A DNA stretch of 64,000 nucleotides from Komarekiella delphini-convector SJRDD-AB1 (GCF_014831675.1 NZ_VJXY01000001.1:551324-615323), one strand, 5' to 3'. Positions 17,801-25,973 are shown, counted from the stretch's first letter. Notes: generated by a model from the letters alone, not told the origin. Numbers and translations: made by a program.

Positions 17801-17909
17801 TGTCCGCAAAGGTGTTGAGCGTATGGGGGGACAGGTCGGTGTAGAGTCTTTAGTAGACCAAGGTAGCCACTTTTGGATTGAACTACAAACAGATACCATG
17901 AAAACATGA
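14835..17909 (+). CDS. Membrane sensor histidine kinase (DUF4118-PAS-GAF-PAS-GAF-HisKA-HATPase)
   Basis: The 1024-residue protein has, in order, a KdpD-like four-helix DUF4118 membrane unit (about 12-105), PAS (120-235), GAF (250-405), PAS (412-528), GAF (545-700), HisKA with H738 in SVSHDLRAPLR, and HATPase with N852 in LLSNAIKFV and EDNGIGIAP near 953-961. Residues about 872-945 interrupt the ATPase domain with low complexity (GAGGAGGAGEQGSRE, then repeated STQDSA). The paralogue at 18605 runs straight through the same point. The insertion is encoded by spacer-type repeats at 17448-17672. Whether the kinase still binds ATP is open. Its stop overlaps the next start by 4 nt (ATGA), so it is coupled to the receiver gene and is probably its partner. 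Confidence 0.92.
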   Translation: MQSVNRSWQLKNYGIAVLASALALLFSLLISPLLENFTFSAFFAAVVLSSWYGNRGSGLLATFLSTLAVAYFFLQPIYSLSTVTLDSIIRLGLFTVVSLLTTELNAAWRKAELKLRESESRYREMIEAVQDYAIYRLDPEGRIVTWNTGAERIKGYTTKEILGQHFSRFYTASDLERGHPTQSLQIAASQGKFAEEGWRVRKDGSQFWASVLLTVIQDKQKKLRGFSNFVRDITERKRAEEELQKRSQQQEAIAQLGQLALSGISLMALMNETVTLVAQTLNAEYCKVLELLPQDVLLLRAGIGWEAELIGHATVSTGSDSQAGYTLLSTQPVVVTDINTETRFRGSPLLYNHGIISGISVIINGHQPPWGVLGVHTIHQRTFTQNDINFLQAVANILADAINTEESAQALQQSYSLLQSVIEGTNDAVFVKDFQGRYKLINTTTARILGRTKDEILGKDDTELLTADFATVIRETDRRIMTTGKAEVIEEMLIEAGSLHTFLSTKDPYRDAQGNIIGIIAISRDITERKQAEAALFRSNQRLETLQAIDRAILMAESPAQIAQAALERLSSIITCQHAAVILFNFNTGEAQILAGQIALNLPGSVIPITDLVPVEMVRYREPTLYIEDIATSSIRTPALERQMVTGSRSFLTVALLVEGNLIGDLTLFANEPAAFNSEYQTIATEIANQLAIAIQQSRLREQLQNYANELEQRVADRTAALVEANNELETFGYSVSHDLRAPLRSMQGLAQALQEDYSHQLDSDGQEYIERIAGSAERMDGLIQDLLDYSRLSQTEINLRVLNLTEIVTEAQNQLEAELRSRQAQVTVEQPLPEVMAHRTTLIQVIVNLLSNAIKFVPPSRQPQIRVRAEVIGAGGAGGAGEQGSREDKGNLNKTFSTTSTTQHGLNHSYPLTGLRTQHSALSTQDSARAKRPATANSTQDSALPRVRLWVEDNGIGIAPEHQQRIFNVFERLHGEESYPGSGIGLAIVRKGVERMGGQVGVESLVDQGSHFWIELQTDTMKT
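17448..17672. repeat. Composite repeat inserted inside the ATPase domain of a kinase gene
   Basis: About 225 bp comprise a GGGGGAGCAGGGGGAGCAGG block, then CAGGACTCAGCACTCAG-type 7-bp units and CACGGGCTAAACGCC, a known spacer repeat. It is a multiple of three and stop-free in the coding frame. Confidence 0.75.
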
Positions 17910-18355
17910 ACACAGATCAACAGACCATTTTGTTGGCAGAGGACGACTCTAATCAAGTCCTGCTGATTCGGCGTGCTCTACGCAAAGCGAATCTGACACA
18001 ACCACTCCAAGTTGTTACCAATGGGGAAGCTGCCATATCTTACCTCTGTGGTGAAGGTGATTATGCTGACCGGAAGTCCTATCCTCTACCAATACTGGTT
18101 TTGTTAGACCTGAAAATGCCCCGGAAATCTGGGTTTGAGGTTTTAGAGTGGCTGAGGCAGCAACCTGAACTGAAACGCTTACCTGTTATCGTACTCACAA
18201 CTTCCAAAGAAAAAACAGACATTCACAAAGCTTATGACTTAGGTGTCAACTCTTACTTAGTCAAACCTATAGCCTTCAATGACTTAACCGCAATGATAAA
18301 GTTACTTGATGACTACTGGGTAAATTTGAATCAGCAACCGTTCTACACTGATTAA
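17906..18355 (+). CDS. Rcp1-like response regulator (single receiver)
   Basis: The 149-residue single-domain receiver has an acidic pocket (E12, D13, D14), phospho-acceptor D68 in LLDLKMPRKSG, T98 in VLTTS and K120 in YLVKP. The long alpha2-beta3 segment (CGEGDYADRKSYP) is typical of the cyanobacterial phytochrome-partner Rcp type. It has no output domain, so it acts by protein contact or phosphotransfer. It starts inside the stop of the kinase gene (ATGA overlap), which strongly suggests that the two form a pair. Confidence 0.93.
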   Translation: MNTDQQTILLAEDDSNQVLLIRRALRKANLTQPLQVVTNGEAAISYLCGEGDYADRKSYPLPILVLLDLKMPRKSGFEVLEWLRQQPELKRLPVIVLTTSKEKTDIHKAYDLGVNSYLVKPIAFNDLTAMIKLLDDYWVNLNQQPFYTD

Positions 18356-18391
18356 AAGTTTAGTAGAGACTGCACACCCCATATTTGTAAT

Positions 18392-18590
18392 CAGTAAACA
18401 GTAAACAGTAAACAGTAAACATAATTGGGTTTAAGGAGAACTACTAAGGGGGCGATCGCAAACAAGCTGAAAACTAATAACCCAAAGCCGATGAGTGGCA
18501 GGCACTATCTGGCGGGTTTAAATCCCCCACCATAGGCCGTCAGGACTGATAACTATTTACTGTTTACTGTTTACCGTTTACTGTTTACTG
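18392..18590. repeat. Two-copy structured element, copy 1 (7-bp repeat arms, conserved core)
   Basis: Four AGTAAAC units (18392-18420) on the left and their inverted counterparts (18557-18590) on the right flank a core of about 110 bp. The core recurs at 51733-51842 in opposite orientation at roughly 85% identity by eye. It contains TTGGGTT (18425) and AACCCAA (18479), which can pair in both copies, then GTGGCAGGC and CTATCTGGC. It fills the spacer before the next kinase. Confidence 0.75.
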
Positions 18591-18604
18591 TTTTTTGTCT
18601 CCCC

Positions 18605-20599
18605 ATGCACATTCTAATCATTGACGACAATCCAAATGACCGCTTCATGATTATCCGAGAAATGCGCCGGGAGTTTCCTGATGTAGAAGTGGAGGAAGTG
18701 GGTGCTCCAGAAGAGTTTGAGCAAGCACTGGCATCAGGTCGTTTTGACCTAACCATTACCGACTATCAGCTGCGTTGGGCTAATGGTTTGGAAATATTGC
18801 GTACTCTCAAGCATCGCTACCCTGAGCGTCCTGTGATTATGTTTACAAACACGGGGAGCCAGGAAATTGCTGTTGAAGCAATGAAAAGTGGACTTGATGA
18901 TTACATCCTTAAGTCAGCTAAGCACCTGGTTCGGCTATCGGCAACCGTAAAGTCTGTCTTAGAACGCAATGAAACTCGACGTAGAGCCAGCTTTTTTGAG
19001 AACCGCCTGCAATTTCTGCTCAACCAATTAAATGTCGGTGTGTTTCGGGCAATTCCCGACGGAAGGCTACTCGAAGTCAACAGTGCTTTTCTCAGGTGTC
19101 TGGGACTTAATTCTCTAGACGAAATTCGGTCTAATAATCGCTTTGATGAAATTTTTTCTAGAGCGGGGGATATTATGCCAGAGCAAAGACGAGAACGAGA
19201 ATTAAAGTTACGTAGAGCAGATGGTAGCTCGTTCTGGGTTGCCGTGAATGAAACTCTCAATACTACTCATGGAGATCCGGTCATTGATGGGCTGGTGGAA
19301 GATATCACCGGGCGCAAACGTGCGGAAGAAACACTAAAGCGTTATGCAACAAGATTAAAAACTCTACAGGAGTTAGATCGCTCAATCCTGCGGGCAATTT
19401 CTCCTACAGAAATTGCTCAAGCTGCCCTTGCTTACACCTATCCATTAATTCCTTGTGAGTTACTGGATGTGACATTATTTGACTTGGAGCATCAACAAGC
19501 TTCTGTGCTGGCTGTTGAGTCTAGCGATCGCATTGGCTTTAATAGTGGTGAGAGTTTATCATTGCAAGACTTTGGCGACATTAGCATTTTGCAACAAAAC
19601 CAGGTGATGCTCATTGAAAACCTGGCTGAGCATCCCAAACCTTATCATGTCCAACAACGACTATTTGACCAAGGCATTCGCTTATTAATCAATGTGCCTG
19701 TGATTGCTCAAGGACAGCTCATCGGCTCTTTGAATGTGGGAGCAATCCAGCCCAAGTCATTGACTGAGGAAGATGTAGAAATCGCTCGCGAAGTGGCGAA
19801 TCAGTTAGCGATCGCCATCAAGCAGTCCCGTATGCGTGAGGAATTGCAGCGCTATACTGAACAACTCGAACAACTGGTTAGCAACCGTACACAACAGCTA
19901 GAAGAAGCAAATAGTGCTTTAGAAGCTTTTACCTATTCTATCTCTCACGACTTACAAGAACCTCTGCGTGCGATGCGGGGATTTGCCGCTATTCTCTTAG
20001 AAGAATACGAAACCGCCTTGAATTCAGTCGGGCAAGATTTACTTAATCGGATCGCCAGCAGTGTGGAGCGGATGGATAATCTGCTGGTGGACTTATTAGA
20101 CTACAGCCGTTTGAGTCGCGTTGATTTGCCACTTCAACCAATTAACCTCAACTCACTACTGACGCAAGTACTGACGCAACTAGAGCCATCACTTCAAACA
20201 CAGCAGGCTCAAGTGATCGTCTCTGAACCCTTGCTGGAAGTTGTCGGAAACTACCGCACTGTTGAGCAGATTGTTATAAATCTACTAACCAATGCCATCA
20301 AGTTTGTCGTTCCCGGAGTTCAACCCCAAGTCCGAGTATGGACTGAACACCGCAACAGGGGCGACCGCTGGGTGCGTTTGTGGGTAGAAGACAATGGAAT
20401 TGGCATCCAACCTCAATATAGTGAGCGGATTTTTGGCGTTTTTGAACGTCTGCACAGCATTGAAGCTTACCCAGGAACAGGAATTGGATTAGCGATCGTC
20501 CGTAAAGGCATCGAACGCATGGGCGGTCAAGCCGGGATGGAGTCAGAAATCGGTCATGGTAGTCGTTTTTGGATTGAACTACCAGAATTTGTTAAGTGA
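18605..20599 (+). CDS. Receiver-PAS-GAF histidine kinase
   Basis: The 664-residue soluble protein starts with a receiver (MHILIIDDNPNDR; D53 in TITDYQLR; K103 in YILKSAK). It is followed by PAS (about 128-240), GAF (250-408), a coiled coil, HisKA with H448 in SISHDLQEPLR, and HATPase (N in LLTNAIKFV, EDNGIGI, GTGIGLAIV). The kinase half is closely related to that of the 14835 gene but lacks its repeat insertion. The receiver at the front suggests that it accepts phosphate from, or is tuned by, another kinase; the neighbour pair is the obvious candidate. It is separated from them by the two-copy element, so it probably has its own promoter. Confidence 0.93.
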   Translation: MHILIIDDNPNDRFMIIREMRREFPDVEVEEVGAPEEFEQALASGRFDLTITDYQLRWANGLEILRTLKHRYPERPVIMFTNTGSQEIAVEAMKSGLDDYILKSAKHLVRLSATVKSVLERNETRRRASFFENRLQFLLNQLNVGVFRAIPDGRLLEVNSAFLRCLGLNSLDEIRSNNRFDEIFSRAGDIMPEQRRERELKLRRADGSSFWVAVNETLNTTHGDPVIDGLVEDITGRKRAEETLKRYATRLKTLQELDRSILRAISPTEIAQAALAYTYPLIPCELLDVTLFDLEHQQASVLAVESSDRIGFNSGESLSLQDFGDISILQQNQVMLIENLAEHPKPYHVQQRLFDQGIRLLINVPVIAQGQLIGSLNVGAIQPKSLTEEDVEIAREVANQLAIAIKQSRMREELQRYTEQLEQLVSNRTQQLEEANSALEAFTYSISHDLQEPLRAMRGFAAILLEEYETALNSVGQDLLNRIASSVERMDNLLVDLLDYSRLSRVDLPLQPINLNSLLTQVLTQLEPSLQTQQAQVIVSEPLLEVVGNYRTVEQIVINLLTNAIKFVVPGVQPQVRVWTEHRNRGDRWVRLWVEDNGIGIQPQYSERIFGVFERLHSIEAYPGTGIGLAIVRKGIERMGGQAGMESEIGHGSRFWIELPEFVK

Positions 20600-20629
20600 A
20601 GGGGATTGGATATTGGGGAAAAGTTAGAG

Positions 20630-20783
20630 GAGTAGGGGGCGGAGGGGCGGAGGGGTGGAGGGGCGGAGCAGGGGAGGCAGGGGAAGCAGGGGTGGAGGGG
20701 TGGAGGGGCGGAGGGGCAGAGGGGCAGAGGGGCGGAGGGGCGGAGGGGCGGAGCAGGGGAGGCAGGGGAAGCAGGGGGAGCAG
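20630..20783. repeat. Purine-rich GGGGCGGAG / GGGGAGGCA repeat tract
   Basis: About 150 bp of G-rich units (GGGGCGGA, GGGGAGGC, GGGGAAGC) occur on the + strand. It has G-quadruplex-type composition. A C-rich counterpart lies at 20981-21029, so the pair could form an interrupted inverted repeat around the tandem block between them. Confidence 0.8.
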
Positions 20784-20824
20784 AAAATGTTAACAACCCT
20801 CAGAACGCCGTTAATGGAGCTATG

Positions 20825-20965
20825 AACTCCGTTAACGAACCTTTGAACTCCGTTAACGAACCTTTGAGCTTCGTGAATCTACCTTTGAACTCTGTTAACA
20901 AACCTTTGAGCTTCGTGAATCCACCTTTGAACTCCGTTAACGAACCTTTGAGCTTCGTGAACAAG
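20825..20965. repeat. 21-bp tandem repeat (AACTCCGTTAACGAACCTTTG)
   Basis: Six full units and one partial unit alternate between AACTCCGTTAACGAACCTTTG and AGCTTCGTGAATCTACCTTTG forms. One frame reads NSVNEPL/LSFVNPP repeatedly (20822-21070). There is no ribosome site, so I treat it as a repeat and not a gene. Confidence 0.85.
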
Positions 20966-21137
20966 CATAAAAACTCTACTCTTTTGCCCCCTTGCCTCCC
21001 CTGCCCCCCTGCCCCTCAAAAGTCCCCAATTCCCAGTAAAAATATCAATGGTAAAATAGGACAACTTTAATAAAAAGTCAATAACTGTCTATTTTCGTTA
21101 GAGTGAGATAACAATCAAAGTGTGAGGGTTGATACTG

Positions 21138-22736
21138 ATGCGAGTCTTGCTAGTGTATCCGATATTTCCTAAAACCTTTTGGTCATACGAAAAAATTTTG
21201 GCATTAGTTGATCGCAAGGTTTTGTTACCACCTTTGGGTTTAGTAACAGTAGCGGCAATTTTGCCTCAAGAGTGGGAATTCAAGCTGGTTGATCGCAACA
21301 TTCGCCCAGCCACAGAGGAAGAATGGGCATGGGCAGATGTAGTAATTTTCTCTGCAATGATTGTCCAAAAACAAGATTTACTTGACCAAATTACAGAAGC
21401 AAAGCGGCGTGGTAAATTAGTCGCGGTGGGTGGGCCCTATCCTACTTCTGTACCTCACGAAGTGCAAAATGTTGGCGCAGATTTTCTCATTTTGGATGAA
21501 GGGGAAATCACTTTGCCGATGTTTGTGGAGGCAATTCAAAAAGGAGAAACTTCTGGAACATTCCGCACCGCAGAAAAACCTGATGTCACATGTACACCAG
21601 TGCCCCGCTTTGATTTATTAGAATTAAATGCCTATGACATGATGTCGGTGCAGTTTTCGCGCGGGTGTCCCTTCCAGTGCGAATTTTGCGACATTATTGT
21701 TCTTTACGGTCGCAAGCCACGCACTAAAACCCCTGCACAACTTTTGGCAGAGTTAGATTATCTCTATGAATTGGGTTGGCGGCGGGGTGTGTTCATGGTG
21801 GATGATAACTTTATTGGCAACAAGCGGAATGTCAAATTGTTGCTCAAAGAGTTGAAAGTCTGGATGGCAGAACACAAGTATCCGTTCAAGTTTGACACTG
21901 AAGCTTCAATTGACCTAGCCCAAGACCCAGAATTGATGGAGTTAATGGTTGAATCTGGCTTTGCTGCGGTGTTTTTGGGAATTGAAACACCGGATGAAGA
22001 CAGTTTGCAAATGACTAAGAAGTTTCAAAATACTCGCAGTTCGCTGACTGATGCAGTACAAAGCATCATTAAAGCCGGGTTGCGCCCAATGGCTGGGTTT
22101 ATTATTGGGTTTGATGGCGAAAAAGCTGGTGCAGGCGATCGCATTGTCCGTTTTGCAGAACAAGCAGCAATTCCGTCTACTACTTTCGCTATGTTACAAG
22201 CATTACCCAATACCGCGCTGTGGCATCGTCTGAAAAAAGAAGGACGACTACGGGAAAACCAAGACGGCAACATCAACCAAACAACTTTGATGAACTTTGT
22301 TGCCACCCGTCCTCTTGAAGATATTGCCAGAGAATATATTGAAGCTTTTTGTGCTTTATATGACCCCATACAGTATTTGGATCGCACCTATCGTTGTTTT
22401 TTAATGATGGGTTTGCCGAGTTGGAAAGCACCAGCTAAAAAGCCAGAGTTGGTAGTTGTGAAAGCGCTGCTAATTGTGATTTGGCGACAAGGAATCAAAC
22501 GCGAAACCCGCTGGAAGTTCTGGCATCATTTGTTTAGCATCCTCAAACGTAACCCTGGAGTTGTTGAACATTATCTTTCTGCTTGCGCCCACAACGAGCA
22601 TTTCCTAGAGTATCGCCAAATTGTGCGCGATCAAATTGAAAGTCAGTTAGCTGAATATTTAGCACAAGGCGCAGAAAAACCGTATGTGCTTGTGAAGGAA
22701 AAAGCTGAGGAAAAAGCGGAAGCGGTAATTAGTTAA
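21138..22736 (+). CDS. B12-binding-type radical SAM enzyme (HpnP/HpnJ-like architecture)
   Basis: The 532-residue protein has an N-terminal cobalamin-binding-like Rossmann domain (MRVLLVYPIFP to about 150, including LVDRNIRPATEEEWAWADVV). Next comes the radical SAM domain with C177, C181 and C184 in RGCPFQCEFCD, then a DUF4070-type C-terminus. This layout is that of class B radical SAM enzymes such as the hopanoid 2-methylase HpnP and relatives. The substrate here is unknown, and several paralogues of this type exist in cyanobacteria. The ATG at 21138 is preferred over TTG at 21129 because GAGGG lies upstream at normal spacing. It is monocistronic, ending at a bidirectional-looking hairpin. 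Confidence 0.85.
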   Translation: MRVLLVYPIFPKTFWSYEKILALVDRKVLLPPLGLVTVAAILPQEWEFKLVDRNIRPATEEEWAWADVVIFSAMIVQKQDLLDQITEAKRRGKLVAVGGPYPTSVPHEVQNVGADFLILDEGEITLPMFVEAIQKGETSGTFRTAEKPDVTCTPVPRFDLLELNAYDMMSVQFSRGCPFQCEFCDIIVLYGRKPRTKTPAQLLAELDYLYELGWRRGVFMVDDNFIGNKRNVKLLLKELKVWMAEHKYPFKFDTEASIDLAQDPELMELMVESGFAAVFLGIETPDEDSLQMTKKFQNTRSSLTDAVQSIIKAGLRPMAGFIIGFDGEKAGAGDRIVRFAEQAAIPSTTFAMLQALPNTALWHRLKKEGRLRENQDGNINQTTLMNFVATRPLEDIAREYIEAFCALYDPIQYLDRTYRCFLMMGLPSWKAPAKKPELVVVKALLIVIWRQGIKRETRWKFWHHLFSILKRNPGVVEHYLSACAHNEHFLEYRQIVRDQIESQLAEYLAQGAEKPYVLVKEKAEEKAEAVIS

Positions 22737-22810
22737 GCGTAGTAACTGGAAATAGGTAATAGTAAGAAGTTATCTATTAACAGTTACTAATTAGCAGAAT
22801 ATAAATAATG

Positions 22811-22860
22811 GCGATCGCTTTTTAAGTTGAGAAGTTAAGAGCGATCGCTTTATTTTATTT
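22811..22860. terminator. Hairpin terminator between convergent genes, built of HIP1 octamers
   Basis: GCGATCGCT (22811) and AGCGATCGC (22840) form the stem ends around a partly paired middle, followed by TTTATTTTATTTTTT. It probably ends the radical SAM transcript and may serve the toxin gene on the other strand. Confidence 0.6.
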
Positions 22861-22889
22861 TTTGAGCATTGCTACCATTAAATGCAATT

Positions 22890-23195
22890 TTAAAGAATAT
22901 CATCACTTGAGAAAAGTGTCTCTAAATCCCGATAACCACTGACAACACGCACAATTGCCACACCACCATCAATAAGGCGGTAAAATATCAAGTAATCTTC
23001 TACCGGGAAGCTCCGTAAACCACTTGCAAAATTATCACAACTTTGACCCATGTTGGGAAAATCAGCCAACAGCTTACATTGCTGTTTAATTCTTTCTTTG
23101 AGTTTTCTAGCCGCATCGGGATTAAAACGGTTGATATAGCTGCTAATTTCCTTCAAATCTAATCTAGCTGAAGGTGCAAAAATACACCTACTCAT
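22890..23195 (-). CDS. parE: RelE/ParE-type toxin
   Basis: This 101-residue protein has the ParE fold signature: APSARLDLKEISSYI, then NPDAARKLKERIKQQCKLLADFPNMGQ, then LRSFPVEDYLIFYRLIDGGVAIVRVVSGYRDLETLF. ParE-type toxins poison gyrase, while RelE relatives cut mRNA. This sequence fits ParE better by pattern, but the target is not certain. Its ATG overlaps the antitoxin stop by one base (TAATG), the usual translational coupling of type II modules. Confidence 0.88.
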   Translation of the reverse strand: MSRCIFAPSARLDLKEISSYINRFNPDAARKLKERIKQQCKLLADFPNMGQSCDNFASGLRSFPVEDYLIFYRLIDGGVAIVRVVSGYRDLETLFSSDDIL

Positions 23196-23479
23196 TATTT
23201 AGCTGCCTCTACTTGCTCAATTTCAGCCTCAGCGCGTCGGATGTCCTCTTCAATTTCTGCAAATACCTCTTCGCCATCGATTCCTTCACCACGTTCGAGT
23301 TCTTCAATCCCAACTTGGATCTTAGCTTTCAATTCTGCTAGACGCTGTTCTTGAAGGCGATCGCGTTCTTCTAGCAACCGCAATGCTTCACCAATCACCT
23401 CATTAACTGAGTGGTATCTACCACTGGTAACTCTATCCTTAACCAACTGCTCTAGTTCTGGGGTCAAAGATACATTCAC
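23195..23479 (-). CDS. parD: ParD/CopG-type antitoxin
   Basis: The 94-residue protein has an N-terminal ribbon-helix-helix (MNVSLTPELEQLVKDRVTSG, then RYHSVNEVIGEALRLLEER) that binds its own promoter in this family. A long acidic helical C-terminus (EELERGEGIDGEEVFAEIEE) presumably wraps and blocks the toxin. It is the first gene of a two-gene operon with the toxin. The C-terminal tail is longer and more Glu-rich than in many ParD proteins. Confidence 0.87.
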   Translation of the reverse strand: MNVSLTPELEQLVKDRVTSGRYHSVNEVIGEALRLLEERDRLQEQRLAELKAKIQVGIEELERGEGIDGEEVFAEIEEDIRRAEAEIEQVEAAK

Positions 23480-23535
23480 AACTATTACCTCATTCCATTT
23501 ACTTTATATGCTAGCCGAAAGGGATTAGAGCAAAG

Positions 23536-25596
23536 TTAATTCGCCGCTGTTTGAGCTTCTTGATAAATTATTTCCTGAAACTGAATCATGTCTTTTTGCG
23601 GATCAGCGTGGCTAACTTTCACTAATATCTGTTCGCCCAAGTTCACAGAACGTTTGAAAATCATTGGTAACTGCAAGCCCAAATCTTCTAACAAAATTAG
23701 TGCTAAGTTGCTATCTTCGCGCAGCCACATCAATACTGTCACACTCCAAGTTTGCTCTGGATGACGGCGCAGATATTCTAAAGCCCAATATCTATTGGTT
23801 TGCCGTTCTACCATCGTCACCTCTTGGGTGGTAGTAGTGACAGTCATCATCACTTCTTTGAGCTGTTCTGCTGAAAATGGCAGCATTTCACCGCGCAAGT
23901 GGGCTTTCAGTTGAAAATGGGTTAGTAAGTCACTGTAGCGGCGAATAGGAGAAGTCGCTTGGGTGTAAGTATCTAAGCCCAAACCAGCATGACGCAAAGG
24001 CGTAATGCTCATTTCACTCTTGGGCATGCAACGGCGCATAGCGCAAGCGCGAACAAATCCTGCTGGTAGTAGTAGTAATTCCTCTTCTGGGGGCAATTCT
24101 GGCTGCGGCTGACCGCGAAAGGGCAGAGGTATGTTGTGAGCTTGACCGTAACGGGCAGCAACTTCACCAGCAAGAATCATCATCTCTGCTACCAGTTGCC
24201 GCGATGCAGAATCATCTAAAATGTCAATGTTGATCTCGTCACCTTTGACTTTGATCATCGCCTCTGGCATATTAATGCTAATTGCGCCTTGAGCATACCG
24301 CCAAGCTCTGCGCCGCTGTGCCCAAGTGGCGATCGCTTCAATTTCTGGTTCTGCTTGCACTCCCAATTCCAGCACCTCATCGGCATCTTCATAGGTGAGG
24401 CGATAAGTCGGCTTAATCAAGCTGGTATGAATGCTGTAATCTTCTACTGCTCCAGTTTTATCTAGAACAACCCCAAAGCTGAGGGCGCAACAAACCCGTC
24501 CCTGTACTAGACTCATTGGCCCAGTTGCTAGTAACTCTGGAAACATGGGAATCATCCCAGTCGGTAAGTAAACTGTGCTACCCCGCTTTCTGGCTTCGAG
24601 ATCTAAATCATCTTCTGGCGCTAACCACCGAGTGGGGTCGGCTATATGTACCCACAGCCGCTCTCGTCCATCAGGCAATAATTCCCAACTCAGACCATCG
24701 TCGATCTCAGTGGTACTTTCATCATCAATTGTGTATGCCTTCAAGTGAGTCAAATCTAGGCGATTTGCATCTAAGTCAGTCGGTGGAAAATCCAAACGCT
24801 GTTGCGCCACTTCTAATACCTTATTAGGGAACTGAATCGGAATTGAAGAACGACGCAGGAACAAGTTCTCGTAAGGACTCCACCAACCTAAGTCCACCAA
24901 AAGTTGAAAGGCTCCTGGGGGAGTTGTAGGACGTCCCAGCATGGTCATAGTTTCTAAAACTGGAGCCGGGGGAGGATAGGCACGAGCCAAAGAGTCATAA
25001 TTGACCCCCATCCGCACGGTATCAGCAAGCAGGGCTGCATATTTTTCCAGTCCTTCTAAGCGCTGGAGATCGTGGCGTTGCCACTCTACTGCTTCACCTT
25101 TAAGCGCCTGCTCTACGCGAGCCAAAAATTCCTGCTGTCCCTTAGCTTTTAGAGCCTCTACTTCCATCTGGTGCTTGCGTTCTGCTACCTGAGCAGCAGT
25201 TCGCGGCTCGTAAGCCTCTGCTTTTTGTTTGAAATAAAGCTTGTCTTCTGATAACAAGCAGTGAGCGGCATAACAATAAAGCGCGTCTGATTCAGAAAAA
25301 AGCAGATTTGCCATTTGGTCTGGGGTAACTGTTTCCCCATCCTCAACAAGTAATTCCCAAGCTACTTCTAAGCTAGATGGATCTAAATAAGCTTGAGCTT
25401 GCTCCAAAAATCTGGGAATCTCTGAAGGCTTGTAGGTTTGTCCGTTAACTGTATAGGTAATTTGTCTAGGCGCGAGGCTGTGGGATTGACCACGTTCATC
25501 TACCACAAACCAGCGGGTTTTGCCGTCTGGACGATCTACGACACCCAGACGACGATCGCCTTGAACCCTAAATTCAACTAGCGTCCCCTTCTCCAC
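23536..25596 (-). CDS. zam: RNase II/R-family exoribonuclease (Zam-like)
   Basis: The 686-residue protein is a 3'-to-5' RNA exonuclease of the RNB family. The catalytic RNB domain (about 280-570) contains YTIDDESTTEIDDGLSWEL with the Asp cluster that holds magnesium, LWVHIADPTRWL, and the TSPIRRYSDLLTHFQL motif near 575. The N-terminal region is the cyanobacterial type without classical cold-shock domains, and a short S1-like tail follows. Cyanobacteria use one or two such enzymes for RNA turnover; the Synechocystis relative is named Zam. It follows the antitoxin gene on the same strand, but a spacer with its own promoter region separates them. Confidence 0.88.
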   Translation of the reverse strand: MEKGTLVEFRVQGDRRLGVVDRPDGKTRWFVVDERGQSHSLAPRQITYTVNGQTYKPSEIPRFLEQAQAYLDPSSLEVAWELLVEDGETVTPDQMANLLFSESDALYCYAAHCLLSEDKLYFKQKAEAYEPRTAAQVAERKHQMEVEALKAKGQQEFLARVEQALKGEAVEWQRHDLQRLEGLEKYAALLADTVRMGVNYDSLARAYPPPAPVLETMTMLGRPTTPPGAFQLLVDLGWWSPYENLFLRRSSIPIQFPNKVLEVAQQRLDFPPTDLDANRLDLTHLKAYTIDDESTTEIDDGLSWELLPDGRERLWVHIADPTRWLAPEDDLDLEARKRGSTVYLPTGMIPMFPELLATGPMSLVQGRVCCALSFGVVLDKTGAVEDYSIHTSLIKPTYRLTYEDADEVLELGVQAEPEIEAIATWAQRRRAWRYAQGAISINMPEAMIKVKGDEINIDILDDSASRQLVAEMMILAGEVAARYGQAHNIPLPFRGQPQPELPPEEELLLLPAGFVRACAMRRCMPKSEMSITPLRHAGLGLDTYTQATSPIRRYSDLLTHFQLKAHLRGEMLPFSAEQLKEVMMTVTTTTQEVTMVERQTNRYWALEYLRRHPEQTWSVTVLMWLREDSNLALILLEDLGLQLPMIFKRSVNLGEQILVKVSHADPQKDMIQFQEIIYQEAQTAAN

Positions 25597-25710
25597 AACT
25601 CTCGCGCTTTATTTAGTGAACAGTTTAAATAGTTTATAAGGTAAAAGTCGAAAGTCAAAAATTTCAAAGTCAATAGTCCAGAGTAATAATTCTTGACTCT
25701 TGACCGTGCC

Positions 25711-25955
25711 AATTTTAGATTTTAGATTTTGGATTTTAGATTTTTTTGGTTCATGCCCTGTCACCGAACGCGAGTGCGTCTACCCTTGGGAGAAGTTTGC
25801 CCGGAGGGAAATTAACGCCACTTACCTGGTTGTCGGGAAACCCTCTGGCGGTAGTAGCTCCTCCTTGCAACTTCTCAAATTGTGGGCGGAACAAATCCTG
25901 TTAGAGTCAATCCAAAATCCTCAAGCTTTCAATCCAAAATCGTAAATCCAAAATT
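25711..25955. mobile_element. MITE-like element flanked by inverted TTTTAGATT-type units
   Basis: AATTTTAGATTTTAGATTTT (from 25711) and its near complement (25931-25955) bound about 195 bp with no plausible gene. AGTCAAGAGTCAAT-like sequence extends the inverted ends outward. An 81-codon open frame inside reads low-complexity sequence. This accounts for the 25597-25973 spacer. Confidence 0.55.
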
Positions 25956-25973
25956 GATTGACTCTTGACTTTT

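Noticed and set aside
18505-18532. tRNA-like 3' end (GGGTTTAAATCCC looks like a T-arm)
   Set aside because: No acceptor, D or anticodon arm fits around it, and the second copy loses the T-stem pairing.
20822-21070. NSVNEPL repeat protein
   Set aside because: It is a by-product of a 21-bp repeat; the end runs into the C-rich repeat tract and there is no ribosome site.
25700-25945. 81-codon open frame between rpsR and zam
   Set aside because: It consists of the inverted arms and core of a MITE-like element; no family match by eye.
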